Shown here: one piece after another, positions 17,522 to 25,415 of the stretch
Layout: each line of letters begins with the position of its first letter
Numbering within the stretch: the stretch's first letter is position 1
From: Marinicauda pacifica
GTDB taxonomy: Bacteria; Pseudomonadota; Alphaproteobacteria; Caulobacterales; Maricaulaceae
Assembly: GCF_004793635.1 (NCBI RefSeq)
Contig: NZ_SRXV01000001.1
Location: 248,001 to 312,000, forward strand
Length of the DNA: 64,000 nucleotides
Direction: 5' to 3'
Made by a program: the position numbers and the translations under genes
Notes under the pieces: model-generated
What the model saw: only the letters and a program-made list of their open reading frames with translations
What the model was told of the DNA's origin: nothing
Databases searched by the model: none

Positions 17522-18508
17522 CTAGCTGAGGCTTGTATATGCAAGCGCGGCGATATAGCCGCAATAGCCCAGAAAGAGAACCGCGCCTGTCACACGAGCG
17601 ATGGGCCGCCTTGTCAGGACCAGGACCGCAGCGATCACCGCCGCGGCCAGCATGACCCAGAAATCGAGCACGAAGAATTCCTGTGCGATCGGCGCGCCGC
17701 CGCGGATCAGGCCGGCCGAGATGCCGGTAATGCCGCCCACCGCAAAGATGTTGAAGATGTTCGAGCCGATCACATTGCCGATGGCAACTTCGCTATGGCG
17801 CTTCATCGCGGCGACCGCGGCGGTCGCCAGCTCGGGCAGCGATGTGCCGAAGGCGATGATGGTGAGGCCGATGATCGCGTCGGACACGCCCAGCAGCGCG
17901 GCGATGTCGCTCGCGCCTTCCACGATCAGGTTTGCACCGATCGGCAGGGCCACGATACCGACCAGAAGGAAGAACAGCATGCGCCCCGTCGAGACCGGGA
18001 CGTCGCCAACCGTCGCCGCTTCGGTCAGCTCGGCGATGACCGGATCGTCTTTGGCGCGCGTTGCACCTATGGCCAGGTAGATCACGTACACGATGATGAG
18101 GGCGCCAAGGATCAGACCGTCGGTCAGGTCCAGCATCCGGTCCCAGGACAACGCAATGAACAATACAGAGGCGGCCAGCGCAATCAGCGCATTGCGGCCG
18201 ACGCCGGGCGCGCGCGTCGCCATTGGCATCAAGATTGCCGGCAGGCCGAGCACCAGAAAGATATTGGCGATATTGGAGCCGACGATATTGCCGACGGCCA
18301 GGCCCGGCGCGTTCGAGATCGCCGCAGCCGCACTCACCACCATTTCCGGCGCGCTCGTCCCGAAGGCCACGACGGTCAGGCCGACGATAAGCGGCGAGAT
18401 CCCGGCCCGGTTGGCCAACGCCACAGCGCCGCGCACAAGAAAATCGCCGCCCAGAAGCAGAACGGCGATCCCGGAGATGACAAGAATGATGTCGACGGCA
18501 AGCGTCAT
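17522..18508 (-). CDS. CaCA-family Ca2+(Na+)/H+ antiporter, YrbG-like
   Basis: 328 residues with about ten hydrophobic segments. The two alpha-repeats are clear: LIVGLTVVAFGTSAPEMVVS...AVGNIVGSNIANIF in the first half and AIIGLTIIAFGTSLPELATA...AIGNVIGSNIFNIF in the second, with the acidic Glu and Asn residues that bind the cation. Members exchange Ca2+ for Na+ or H+ across the inner membrane. Only 12 nt separate it from the QueD homologue downstream, so these may share a transcript. Confidence 0.93.
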   Translation of the reverse strand: MTLAVDIILVISGIAVLLLGGDFLVRGAVALANRAGISPLIVGLTVVAFGTSAPEMVVSAAAAISNAPGLAVGNIVGSNIANIFLVLGLPAILMPMATRAPGVGRNALIALAASVLFIALSWDRMLDLTDGLILGALIIVYVIYLAIGATRAKDDPVIAELTEAATVGDVPVSTGRMLFFLLVGIVALPIGANLIVEGASDIAALLGVSDAIIGLTIIAFGTSLPELATAAVAAMKRHSEVAIGNVIGSNIFNIFAVGGITGISAGLIRGGAPIAQEFFVLDFWVMLAAAVIAAVLVLTRRPIARVTGAVLFLGYCGYIAALAYTSLS

Positions 18509-18582
18509 GGCTGGCCCTTGACTGGCTGCGTTAACGGGAGAGGGGCCTGATGTGCGGCCGCGGTGTGCGGCGCACGACCCGT

Positions 18583-18663
18583 CTAGTCGAGCCGCTTGAA
18601 CTCGATCAGGTTAAACAGGGCAAACAGTCCGACGCACATGCCGATCGCGATCAGAGCCCACAT
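18583..18663 (-). CDS. 26-residue single-span membrane protein
   Basis: A frame of 26 codons (MWALIAIGMCVGLFA followed by LFNLIEFKRLD) begins at an ATG with GGGAGAG 5-6 nt upstream on the minus strand. It has one hydrophobic helix and a charged C-terminal end, IEFKRLD, which resembles very short alphaproteobacterial membrane proteins ending in similar '(I/L)(E/D)F(K/R)R.D' tails. Such genes are usually missed because of their size. It is divergent from the Nudix gene. Reality as a gene is inferred from ribosome site, hydrophobicity and that remembered tail. Confidence 0.55.
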   Translation of the reverse strand: MWALIAIGMCVGLFALFNLIEFKRLD

Positions 18664-18788
18664 GATGCTCTCCCTCTGTCTTGTGCACCCGGCGCTGGGT
18701 GCAGCGTTGTTCAACTCGCGCCCGTCTATACCCTGTGCCGTGACACGAGACCAGAGCACAGGCCACCGCGAGGCAGGAGAGTTTTCCG

Positions 18789-19274
18789 ATGAGCGACACC
18801 CGCTATCTCTGGCGGCGCCGGATTGGCGGCTGGCTGACACCGGCCTTCCGCTTCTACTGGCGCCGGACGCGCGCCATGACGCTGGGCGTACGTGTGCTGG
18901 CGACCGACAGCGAAGGCCGGATATGCCTGGTCCGCCACTCCTATATCGATGGCTGGCATCTGCCCGGGGGCGGGGTGGAGCGAGACGAGGATGTGTCTCT
19001 GTCTGCCGAGCGCGAGGTCGCCGAGGAGGCCGGGTTATCGCCGGAACCTGGCTCACTGACCCTGGCGGGTGTCTATCGCAATCCGACATTTCGCGGCGAC
19101 CATATCGTCCTGTTCTATCTTCACAGCTGGGTGACGTGTGCCGCGAAGGAAGACGGCGAGATCACCGATCGGATCTGGGCAGATCCCGGCCGGCTTCCGC
19201 AGGACACCAGCCCGGCGACCCGCCGGCGTATCGACGAATACCGAAGCGCCGGCAATCCGGCTCGCGACTGGTAG
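18789..19274 (+). CDS. Nudix hydrolase
   Basis: 161 residues. The Nudix box G-x5-E-x7-R-E-U-x-E-E-x-G is complete in GGGVERDEDVSLSAEREVAEEAGL, preceded by the usual DGWHLPG strand. The N-terminal about 40 residues are basic and aromatic (YLWRRRIGGWLTPAFRFYWRRTR) and may dock on the membrane. Nudix enzymes hydrolyse nucleoside diphosphates linked to another group; the substrate cannot be read here. AGGAGAG precedes the ATG. Confidence 0.9.
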   Translation: MSDTRYLWRRRIGGWLTPAFRFYWRRTRAMTLGVRVLATDSEGRICLVRHSYIDGWHLPGGGVERDEDVSLSAEREVAEEAGLSPEPGSLTLAGVYRNPTFRGDHIVLFYLHSWVTCAAKEDGEITDRIWADPGRLPQDTSPATRRRIDEYRSAGNPARDW

Positions 19275-19392
19275 CGCAGGGTGGAACTTTTCGGCCCTCT
19301 CAAGGCGTTATCAGAAAACAATGGGAAGGTTGAAACCTGCGCGGCGAGACATAGGTCTCGATCGCAAGGCGCAGCCGGAGAGGATTTGGACC

Positions 19393-19530
19393 ATGACAGT
19401 CAAGAAAGAAAAAGAAGACGTCCGTCAGAGTGAGAACCGCCAGTTCCAGAAACGGATTCTGTACATCTCGACAACTGCCGCCGCCGTGCTGCTGTTCGGC
19501 GCGCTTTTCGTGTTCTTCTTTCTCAACTGA
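19393..19530 (+). CDS. 45-residue single-span membrane protein
   Basis: The frame starts at an ATG with AGAGG about 9 nt upstream. The first 20 residues are highly charged (MTVKKEKEDVRQSENRQFQK), followed by one hydrophobic helix (ILYISTTAAAVLLFGALFVFFF) and LN. Predicted inner-membrane protein with the charged end inside. No family is recognised. It lies 82 nt upstream of dps on the same strand and could share its transcript. Confidence 0.6.
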   Translation: MTVKKEKEDVRQSENRQFQKRILYISTTAAAVLLFGALFVFFFLN

Positions 19531-19612
19531 GCCGTCGACGCTTCGCCCGGCCAGATCGACGGCTGATGACTGATACCTGACACCGACGCCTGACAAGCAG
19601 AGGATCTCCCCC

Positions 19613-20128
19613 ATGACTGATGCCCTTAAAACCGATGCCGAGCTTGAAGAGAAGCCGCATATCTCGGTCGCCGACGATGTCTCGCGCCAACGCCTGTCCC
19701 AGCAGCTCGCCATGGCCGTGGCCGACACCTACATGCTGATGGTCAAGACGCAGGGCTATCACTGGAATGTCGCCGGCCCGCTTTTCGTGTCGATCCACGA
19801 GCTGACCGAAAGCCAGTATGAGGACATGTTCGATGCTGCCGACGATCTGGCCGAGCGCATCCGCGCTCTGGGCGAGCGCTCGCCGGGCAGCTATCGCGAG
19901 TTTGCCGAAATCACCGCCATCGAGGACGATGACGGCAAGGTGAAGTCCGCCAGGACGATGGTCGAGACGCTGGCGCACGATAACGAGAAGATCGCGAGGC
20001 GCCTGAAGCAGGCCTCCGACATCGCCGAGGACCTTGGCGACAAGGTCAGCGAGGACATGCTGATCGAGCGCATGCAGGTGCACGAGCAGAATGCTTGGAT
20101 GTTGCGCGCCGTCGCCGCCGACGGCTGA
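19613..20128 (+). CDS. dps: Dps family DNA-binding ferritin-like protein
   Basis: 171 residues. The ferroxidase-site residues typical of Dps are visible: KTQGYHWNVAGPLFVSIHEL (first His) and YEDMFDAADDLAERIRALG (Asp/Glu cluster with D-E-x-A-E-R spacing). The N-terminal tail is acidic rather than Lys-rich, so DNA binding is not assured. Dps dodecamers store iron and protect against peroxide. AGAGGAT precedes the ATG, and a strong terminator follows. Confidence 0.93.
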   Translation: MTDALKTDAELEEKPHISVADDVSRQRLSQQLAMAVADTYMLMVKTQGYHWNVAGPLFVSIHELTESQYEDMFDAADDLAERIRALGERSPGSYREFAEITAIEDDDGKVKSARTMVETLAHDNEKIARRLKQASDIAEDLGDKVSEDMLIERMQVHEQNAWMLRAVAADG

Positions 20129-20167
20129 GCCCGCACGTACCAGACCTTGCAGGCACGCATGGCGAAC

Positions 20168-20198
20168 GCTCCGGACCCTAGTCCGGAGCTTTTTTTTT
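20168..20198 (+). terminator. Strong intrinsic terminator of dps
   Basis: Perfect 9-bp stem GCTCCGGAC (20168-20176) / GTCCGGAGC (20181-20189) with a CCTA loop, followed by nine T residues. Confidence 0.92.
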
Positions 20199-20217
20199 AT
20201 GGAGCGCTCCATAAAAA
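20194..20217. repeat. 24-bp perfect palindrome abutting the dps terminator
   Basis: Core TATGGAGCGCTCCATA (20198-20213) is extended by TTTT on the left and AAAA on the right, so all 24 positions are self-complementary. It overlaps the terminator T run. It could be a second hairpin terminator acting in both directions or an operator for the gene at 20312. Confidence 0.6.
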
Positions 20218-20234
20218 TTTCACGACCGGCCCGA

Positions 20235-20261
20235 TTGACTTTGGCGGGGCCGCGTTAACCA
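20235..20261 (+). promoter_or_regulatory. Candidate promoter of the periplasmic protein gene at 20312
   Basis: TTGACT (20235-20240), a 13-nt spacer and GTTAACCA (20254-20261) resemble the alphaproteobacterial sigma-70 pattern TTGAC-(10-14)-GCTANAWC, 50 nt before the start codon. Confidence 0.4.
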
Positions 20262-20311
20262 TACCCGGACCCGGCGATTAGCCGGGCAACAAGGTTTGGG
20301 AGGACGCATAC

Positions 20312-20638
20312 ATGAAAACGCTACTGACAGCCGCAGCTGCGGCGCTGGGTCTGGCCGGTCTCGCCTTTGCGAATGGGCCGTCCGGGCACGTCTATGAAAT
20401 CACCAATGGTGACGCGAGCTGGACCAGCACCTTCGCCGAGGACGGGGGCTATGCGAGCTCACTCGGCGCCGAAGGCACCTGGACGTTCGAGGACGGCACG
20501 CTGTGCATGCAGATTGAGGCCGAAGAAGGCACGCAGGAAATCTGCAATGCCTGGGAGTCCATGGAGGTCGGCGAAAGCATGACCACGTCCGACTGGTCGA
20601 GCGACGGCACCGAGCTGACTATCACGCGGACGTCCTAG
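20312..20638 (+). CDS. Small secreted protein of unknown function
   Basis: 108 residues with a clear signal peptide (MKTLLTAAAAALGLAGLAFA, cleavage near ANG). The mature part is acidic and rich in Thr, Ser and Trp, with motifs such as ASWTSTFAEDGGY and GTWTFEDGTLCMQIEAEEG and two cysteines (CMQ, CNAW) likely to pair. The repeated W-T-F/S-T-F-xED pattern suggests a small beta-barrel or beta-sandwich. GGGAGG precedes the ATG. No family assigned. Confidence 0.75.
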   Translation: MKTLLTAAAAALGLAGLAFANGPSGHVYEITNGDASWTSTFAEDGGYASSLGAEGTWTFEDGTLCMQIEAEEGTQEICNAWESMEVGESMTTSDWSSDGTELTITRTS

Positions 20639-20845
20639 ACGATCCGGATCTCCCGCCGGTGGCCGGCCCTGTCCCGTGGTCCCGCAGGGGTTAAGGACAG
20701 CCCGCTGCCGGCGGCGAGATTCCGGCGGGCCAGTCGGCCCGCGACGGACACCGGCCGGCGTGCTAGACTGACGATAGAGGGTGCCGTGCGGGCGCTCCGA
20801 GTTGTGGGTCCCGCGCCGTCCGCAATGTGCAGAGGGGAGCCAGCC

Positions 20846-21148
20846 ATGGGCCTTGTTTTCGGTCGCGTCACCAATGCGACATTCACGATCTTTCTCGCCT
20901 TCATACTGTCCTACGCAATGCTGATCTCGCTCGGCCTGTTCGCTCCCGACGTGCTCAATGCGCTGGTCCAGTGGGCCAAGACCGTGGAGACCTGGATCAC
21001 CGGCACGGGCCTGCCCGCGCGCTACAATGTGTGGCTCGATCTCTTCGTGGAAGAGGGCGCCATCCTCTTGTTGTTCTTCACGGTTCTGGCGCGCCTTATC
21101 ATCGCGATCATCGGTTCCTCCTTCTCCTCGGCCATCAAGTCTCGCTAG
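20846..21148 (+). CDS. Two-span membrane protein of unknown function
   Basis: 100 residues from the ATG at 20846 with AGGGGAG 7 nt upstream. Hydrophobic helices lie at about 10-32 (TFTIFLAFILSYAMLISLGLF) and 70-92 (GAILLLFFTVLARLIIAIIG), separated by an amphipathic loop. Its last 14 nt overlap the end of the convergent SDR gene. No family recognised. Confidence 0.6.
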   Translation: MGLVFGRVTNATFTIFLAFILSYAMLISLGLFAPDVLNALVQWAKTVETWITGTGLPARYNVWLDLFVEEGAILLLFFTVLARLIIAIIGSSFSSAIKSR

Positions 21149-21950
21149 CAGGGCGAGGCGGGGCGGCGCTGCCGGCCAGCAGACCGCCATCGATATGCAG
21201 CTCGGTTCCGGTGACGTAGGCAGACCCTGGGGTGGCCAGATAGACGGCAGCCTCGGCAACGTCTCCCGGCTGACCCCAGCGGCGCAGCGGCACGTCTGCA
21301 ATGAGGGCGCTTGTCATGGCTTCGCGCGTCTCTCCGGGGGGCGGCAACATGGCCTCCCACATTCCGGTACAGATTGCCGCCGGCAGCAGCGCATTGCACC
21401 GGATCGGGTAGCCTTCCTCCGCACAGTACAGCGCCACCGACTTGGTATGGTTGCGCACGGCGGCCTTGCTGGCGGCGTAGGCGGCCGCGCGGGGGATGCC
21501 AACGACGCCCGAGCGCGAGGCGATGTTGATGATGGAGCCCGCCTCGCGATGCTTCATCAGGCGAATTGCGTATTTGCAGCCCAGCGCCGTTCCATGCGTG
21601 TTGGTTTCGTGCACCGCACGCCAGCTCTCCATGTCGAGGTGTTCGGGATCGTGCGGGCCGGACGTCTCGATGAAGCCGGTGATGCCGGCATTATTGACCA
21701 GGCAGTCCAGACCGCCAAAGCGCTCCCGGACCCAGCCGGCGCACGCGGCCCAGTCGCTCTCGCTGCGCACGTCCAGCTGTCGGGAATGGGCGGCCCCTCC
21801 CAGCCCGGCAACGGACTGGGTCAGGGCTTCCTCATCGATATCGGTGAGAATGACGGTCGCGCCTTCGCGCAGGAAGGCGGCGGCAATGGCGTAGCCGATG
21901 CCGTTCGCCGCGCCCGTGACGAGCGCGATCTGGTTGGATAGTCGGGACAT
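21135..21950 (-). CDS. Short-chain dehydrogenase/reductase
   Basis: 271 residues. Classical SDR motifs: TGAANGIGYA (cofactor glycines), DIDEEAL after the second strand (acidic residue favouring NAD(H)), LDVRSESDW, NNAGITG, IINIASRSG (catalytic Ser) and YAASKAAV (Y-x3-K). The C terminus SAYVTGTELHIDGGL is typical. The substrate is unknown; the NAD preference is inferred from Asp at the end of strand 2. Single gene. Confidence 0.9.
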   Translation of the reverse strand: MSRLSNQIALVTGAANGIGYAIAAAFLREGATVILTDIDEEALTQSVAGLGGAAHSRQLDVRSESDWAACAGWVRERFGGLDCLVNNAGITGFIETSGPHDPEHLDMESWRAVHETNTHGTALGCKYAIRLMKHREAGSIINIASRSGVVGIPRAAAYAASKAAVRNHTKSVALYCAEEGYPIRCNALLPAAICTGMWEAMLPPPGETREAMTSALIADVPLRRWGQPGDVAEAAVYLATPGSAYVTGTELHIDGGLLAGSAAPPRPASET

Positions 21951-22306
21951 GATGATGGATCGCTCATGAATCTGATGCTGCGCGCAGGTGGCGCGCGGGA
22001 ACGGCTCAGGGCCTTGCGGCCGGCCGGCAAAACAATCAGATCGAGTAAATCATCGTCAGGGTCCTCGCCTCACGGGGCGGTGCACAGGCGTCGAACGCCA
22101 GACTGTTATCTTGGGCCGGCCCCGCTTTCACGTCAACGGCGCGGCCTGGGAGCCTGCGGTAAATTCGGTCGACAGACGGTTCATTCGGGCGCACCCTCAA
22201 CCGGTGAGATGCGCGCGCTCCGGCCCGCAAGGCCGCAGCGATACGGCACGCCCTCCGCCGTCATGGCGCGTTGACCCTGACGGTTCCCGCCCGTGGAGAT
22301 AACCTC
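21951..22306. other. Gap without a supported gene
   Basis: 356 nt between the SDR start and the small basic protein at 22307. Short open frames exist on both strands (for example a 27-codon ATG frame on the minus strand near 22262-22179) but none has a convincing ribosome site or recognisable protein. It should hold the promoters of the two divergent genes. Confidence 0.5.
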
Positions 22307-22450
22307 ATGGCCAAAGGCCAGCAACGCGGAAATCGCGAAGCCAAGAAACCGAAAAAAGAAAAACCGAAGACGAACGCCGCCGCCGCACCCTCGGCCTCGA
22401 CTCCGGTGACCCGCATCGCGGAATCCCAGAAGCGCACGCGCGAGCGGTAG
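22307..22450 (+). CDS. 47-residue basic, Lys/Ala-rich protein
   Basis: Starts at an ATG with GGAG 9 nt upstream. The protein begins MAKGQQRGNREAKKPKKEKP, then Ala-rich and Thr/Ser stretches, ending QKRTRER. The N-terminal (M)xKGQQRxNREx(K/R)KPKK pattern is one I recall from short conserved alphaproteobacterial and other proteobacterial proteins of unknown function. Strongly basic and probably disordered, compatible with RNA or ribosome binding, but that is speculation. Confidence 0.65.
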   Translation: MAKGQQRGNREAKKPKKEKPKTNAAAAPSASTPVTRIAESQKRTRER

Positions 22451-22471
22451 AGAACGAAGCCGGGAGCCGGA

Positions 22472-22831
22472 TCAGTCCGGCTTCCGGCACTCGCCTTCAT
22501 AGGCCACGCTGGTTCCCGCCGACGCGGCGACGCACGCATTGGAATAGGTCTCCCCGTCGCACCCGCAGACGGGAGCATATTCACGCGTGCAGACTTCGGG
22601 CGGGATAGCGCACGTACCAGTCTGGTCGGCCGCCCCGCACATCGCGTCGGGCTCGTAGGCGCAATAGGCGGCCTCATCGGCGCAATACAGCCCCATCATG
22701 CCTCCGCAGGCCTCGCCGATCGCGCTGGCGCGATCGGGGTTTTGTGTTGGGGTATCCGGTTCGCCCGGCATCGGGGCAGGTGCCTGGCAGGCAGCCAGAA
22801 CAAGGGCGGCTATCAGATACATCAATCGCAT
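22472..22831 (-). CDS. Kazal-type protease-inhibitor-like lipoprotein
   Basis: 119 residues. A lipoprotein leader ([16 protein letters not shown]) ends in a good LAAC lipobox at Cys15. A C-terminal Kazal domain follows: [18 protein letters not shown], then [17 protein letters not shown], with the C-x6-P-V-C-G-x-D-G-x-T-Y-x-N-x-C framework. Four further cysteines sit in the linker ([19 protein letters not shown]). Kazal domains inhibit serine proteases; here it would sit on the outer or inner membrane facing the periplasm. It is divergent from fmt. Confidence 0.85.
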   Translation of the reverse strand: MRLMYLIAALVLAACQAPAPMPGEPDTPTQNPDRASAIGEACGGMMGLYCADEAAYCAYEPDAMCGAADQTGTCAIPPEVCTREYAPVCGCDGETYSNACVAASAGTSVAYEGECRKPD

Positions 22832-22917
22832 TGCAGGTCTCCGGTGGAAACGGGGCGTGCCGGACTGTATCAGAAATGCTGCGTCAGCGCCGAGCGTTAA
22901 AGAGCGATATTGTACGA

Positions 22918-23847
22918 ATGAGTTTGCGCCTTGCCTTCATGGGGACTCCCGAGTTTGCCGCCGCCTCCCTGGCCGAGATCGTCGGGGCGGGCCACGAGGT
23001 GGTGCGCGTCTACACTCAGCCGGAACGCAAGCGCGGGCGTGGGCAGGCCGCCCGCACGACCCCGGTCCACCAGCTCGCCGAACAATTCGGTCTGCCGGTC
23101 GAGACGCCGGAGAGTTTCCGCGATCCCGAAGTCCTCGCCGGCTTCGCCGCCCTCGACCTCGATGCCGCCTGTGTCGTCGCCTATGGCCAGATCCTGCCGC
23201 AGGAGGCGCTCGATGCGCCGCGCCTGGGCTGCCTGAATCTGCACGCCTCCCTCCTGCCGCGCTGGCGCGGTGCCGCGCCGATCCAGCGCGCCCTCATGGC
23301 CGGCGACGAGATGACCGGTGTCCAGATCATGCAGATGGAGGCCGGGCTCGATACCGGGCCTGTCCTGATGAGCGAGATTGTCCCCATCCGCCCCGACGAC
23401 ACGGCCGGCACGCTGCACGACCGACTGATGACGACCGGCGCGCTGCTCTGGCCACGCACGCTCGCCGCGCTGGAACGCGACTCGCTGACCGCCCAGCCCC
23501 AGGCCGAAGAGGGCGTGACCTACGCGAAGAAGATCAGGAGCGCCGAAGCGCGCATCGACTGGACCCGGCCCGCCGATCAGGTTGCCGACCAGATTCGCGG
23601 CCTTTCCCCCTTTCCCGGTGCCTGGTTCGCGCTGGAGACCGCAAAAGGCGAAGTGCGCGTGAAAGTCCATCTGGCCGAACCTGTCAGCGGCGAGGGCGAG
23701 CCCGGCGAAGTGCTCGACGACACGCTGCGCGTCGCCTGCGGGCGCGGTGCCGTCCGTCTGAAACGCCTGCAGCGCGAGGGCAAGGGCGTCATGGACGCCG
23801 AAGACTTCGCCCGCGGCACCGCCATCGCCCCGGGCACACGGCTGTAG
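22918..23847 (+). CDS. fmt: Methionyl-tRNA formyltransferase
   Basis: 309 residues, [21 protein letters not shown]..., with the N-terminal formyltransferase fold. The catalytic [16 protein letters not shown] (with the N-L-H-A-S-L-L-P lead) and the [12 protein letters not shown] segment are canonical, and the C-terminal tRNA-binding domain is intact. It formylates initiator Met-tRNA using 10-formyl-THF. The deformylase gene def, often adjacent, is not in this window. Ribosome site before the ATG is weak. Confidence 0.97.
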   Translation: MSLRLAFMGTPEFAAASLAEIVGAGHEVVRVYTQPERKRGRGQAARTTPVHQLAEQFGLPVETPESFRDPEVLAGFAALDLDAACVVAYGQILPQEALDAPRLGCLNLHASLLPRWRGAAPIQRALMAGDEMTGVQIMQMEAGLDTGPVLMSEIVPIRPDDTAGTLHDRLMTTGALLWPRTLAALERDSLTAQPQAEEGVTYAKKIRSAEARIDWTRPADQVADQIRGLSPFPGAWFALETAKGEVRVKVHLAEPVSGEGEPGEVLDDTLRVACGRGAVRLKRLQREGKGVMDAEDFARGTAIAPGTRL

Positions 23848-24529
23848 CGGACGCGGCCGTAACTCAGAGCCGTGACACCCTCGCCGTCGTCTTCGATGTC
23901 ATCCTTCCTCCTCATCCTGAGGTGCGAGCTTAGCGAGCCTCGAAGGATCGGATGACGGCACCCTGTCCTCTCGGGGGTCTAAGGCTTTCGCTTCGCTCGC
24001 CCGGAATGACAAAGGGTTGGGGTTCTTCAAAACCGATCAGAATCTCTCTTTCCCAGCGAAAGCTGGGACCCAGAGATCGTGGAGCGCTGTCATTCTGATT
24101 ACGCCGCCCTGCCTTCTCCTGGGTCCTGACTTTCGTCAGGAAAGAGAGGCAGGCAATCCTGTCTGCCTGAGGCCGCGACTCGCCTGCGGCGCCCCAGGGT
24201 TTCAGCCAATCATACACACTGAAATCCCGGGCGTAGCGAAGCGCAGACCTAACGAGCTCAGGAGAAGGCGGCCACCCCGCGCGCCCTGTCTCCCAAGCTT
24301 AATCCCCGCCATCTCCTCGCGCCCTCACACTGCGCGCCGGCTCTTTCTCAATTCGTATAGGTCCCCCGCGCATCCTCCGGCAGAATGAGAGTCGTGGTAG
24401 TAGTAGGAGGCGCGTCGCCTGGGGTCTCGACTCTCACGGCGACTTTTTCCGGCGGCCGCCTGCTCCTGCTTCTGAGCCAGACAGAAAAACCGGTTTCTTA
24501 CCGGTCCTGTCCCGGCTAAATCCGGCGTC
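23848..24529. repeat. Intergenic region built of short palindromic repeat elements
   Basis: 682 nt without a supported gene between fmt and truA. It holds a chain of imperfect palindromes: ATCCTGAGGTGCGAGC...GAGCCTCGAAGGAT (about 23919-23948), TTCGCTTCGCTCGCCCGGAATGAC-like sequence (about 23986-24010), CCCAGCGAAAGCTGGG (about 24053-24068) and TCCTGACTTTCGTCAGGA (about 24123-24140). These wordings resemble dispersed intergenic repeats remembered from alphaproteobacterial genomes. No second copy is seen in this window. The truA promoter must lie near the right end. Confidence 0.5.
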
Positions 24530-25279
24530 ATGCCCCGCTACAAGCTCACCATCGAGTATGACGGCGGCCCCTATGTGGGCTGGCAACGTCAGGAGAACGG
24601 GCCGTCCGTTCAGGCGGCGCTGGAAGCGGCCGCGCAGAAGCTCGATGGCGGGCCGCGCGAAGTCTATGGCGCGGGGCGCACCGACAGCGGCGTCCATGCG
24701 CTCGCGATGGTTGCCCATGTCGATCTGGAAAAGGACCTGCGCGCCGACCGCGTGCGCGATGCGCTCAACCATCATCTGGGCGATCACACGATCGCGGTGC
24801 TCCAGGCCGAACGGGTCGGCGACGCCTTCCACGCGCGATTTTCGGCGGTGCGGCGCGGCTATGTCTACCGCGTGATCGACCGGCGCGCGAAGCTGGCGCT
24901 GGATCGCGGCCGGGTCTGGCGTGTGCCGCGCGCACTGGATGCGACGGCGATGCACGAGGCGGCGCAGGCCCTGATCGGCACGCACGATTTTACGACGTTT
25001 CGCGACAGTCAGTGCCAGGCGGATTCCCCGGTCAAGTCGCTGGACACGATTTCGGTCACGCGGCAGTCAGGAGACAGGGGCGCGGAGATTCATATCGAGG
25101 TGGAGGCGATCAGCTTCCTCCATCGCCAGATCCGCTCGATCGCCGGATCGCTGGTCGAGGTCGGAACGGGCAAGTGGACGCCGGACGATTTCAAGGCGGC
25201 CCTGGAGGCAGCCGACCGCACACGTTGCGGCCCCGTGGCGCCGCCGGACGGGCTCTACCTGTCCTTCGTGCGGTACTGA
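24530..25279 (+). CDS. truA: tRNA pseudouridine(38-40) synthase
   Basis: 249 residues. YKLTIEYDGGPYVGWQRQ opens the protein and the catalytic aspartate lies in GAGRTDSGVHALAMVAH (the R-T-D-x-G-V-H-A signature). C-terminal GTHDFTTFRDSQCQADSPVKSL and FLHRQIRSIAGSLVEVG(T)GKW complete the family pattern. It modifies U38-U40 in the anticodon arm. In related genomes truA neighbours dapE and fmt; here a helicase and a membrane protein gene intervene. Confidence 0.97.
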   Translation: MPRYKLTIEYDGGPYVGWQRQENGPSVQAALEAAAQKLDGGPREVYGAGRTDSGVHALAMVAHVDLEKDLRADRVRDALNHHLGDHTIAVLQAERVGDAFHARFSAVRRGYVYRVIDRRAKLALDRGRVWRVPRALDATAMHEAAQALIGTHDFTTFRDSQCQADSPVKSLDTISVTRQSGDRGAEIHIEVEAISFLHRQIRSIAGSLVEVGTGKWTPDDFKAALEAADRTRCGPVAPPDGLYLSFVRY

Positions 25280-25415
25280 CACGGGCGGTCTGCCCCGACA
25301 TCGCCGTTTTCCAAATACCCCGGCCTCTGCTATAGGGCGCAACTGACATGCGGGCGTTCCCGCTGCGAGACCTTTTGCGCCGGGCCGAACGCCGCCCGGG
25401 CTGACACGGATTTTC

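Noticed and set aside
22030-22264. Short minus-strand frames (27 and 18 codons with an ATGA overlap, and a 64-codon frame ending MIYSI)
   Set aside because: I looked for a frameshifted small gene, but no frame has a good ribosome site or a recognisable protein.
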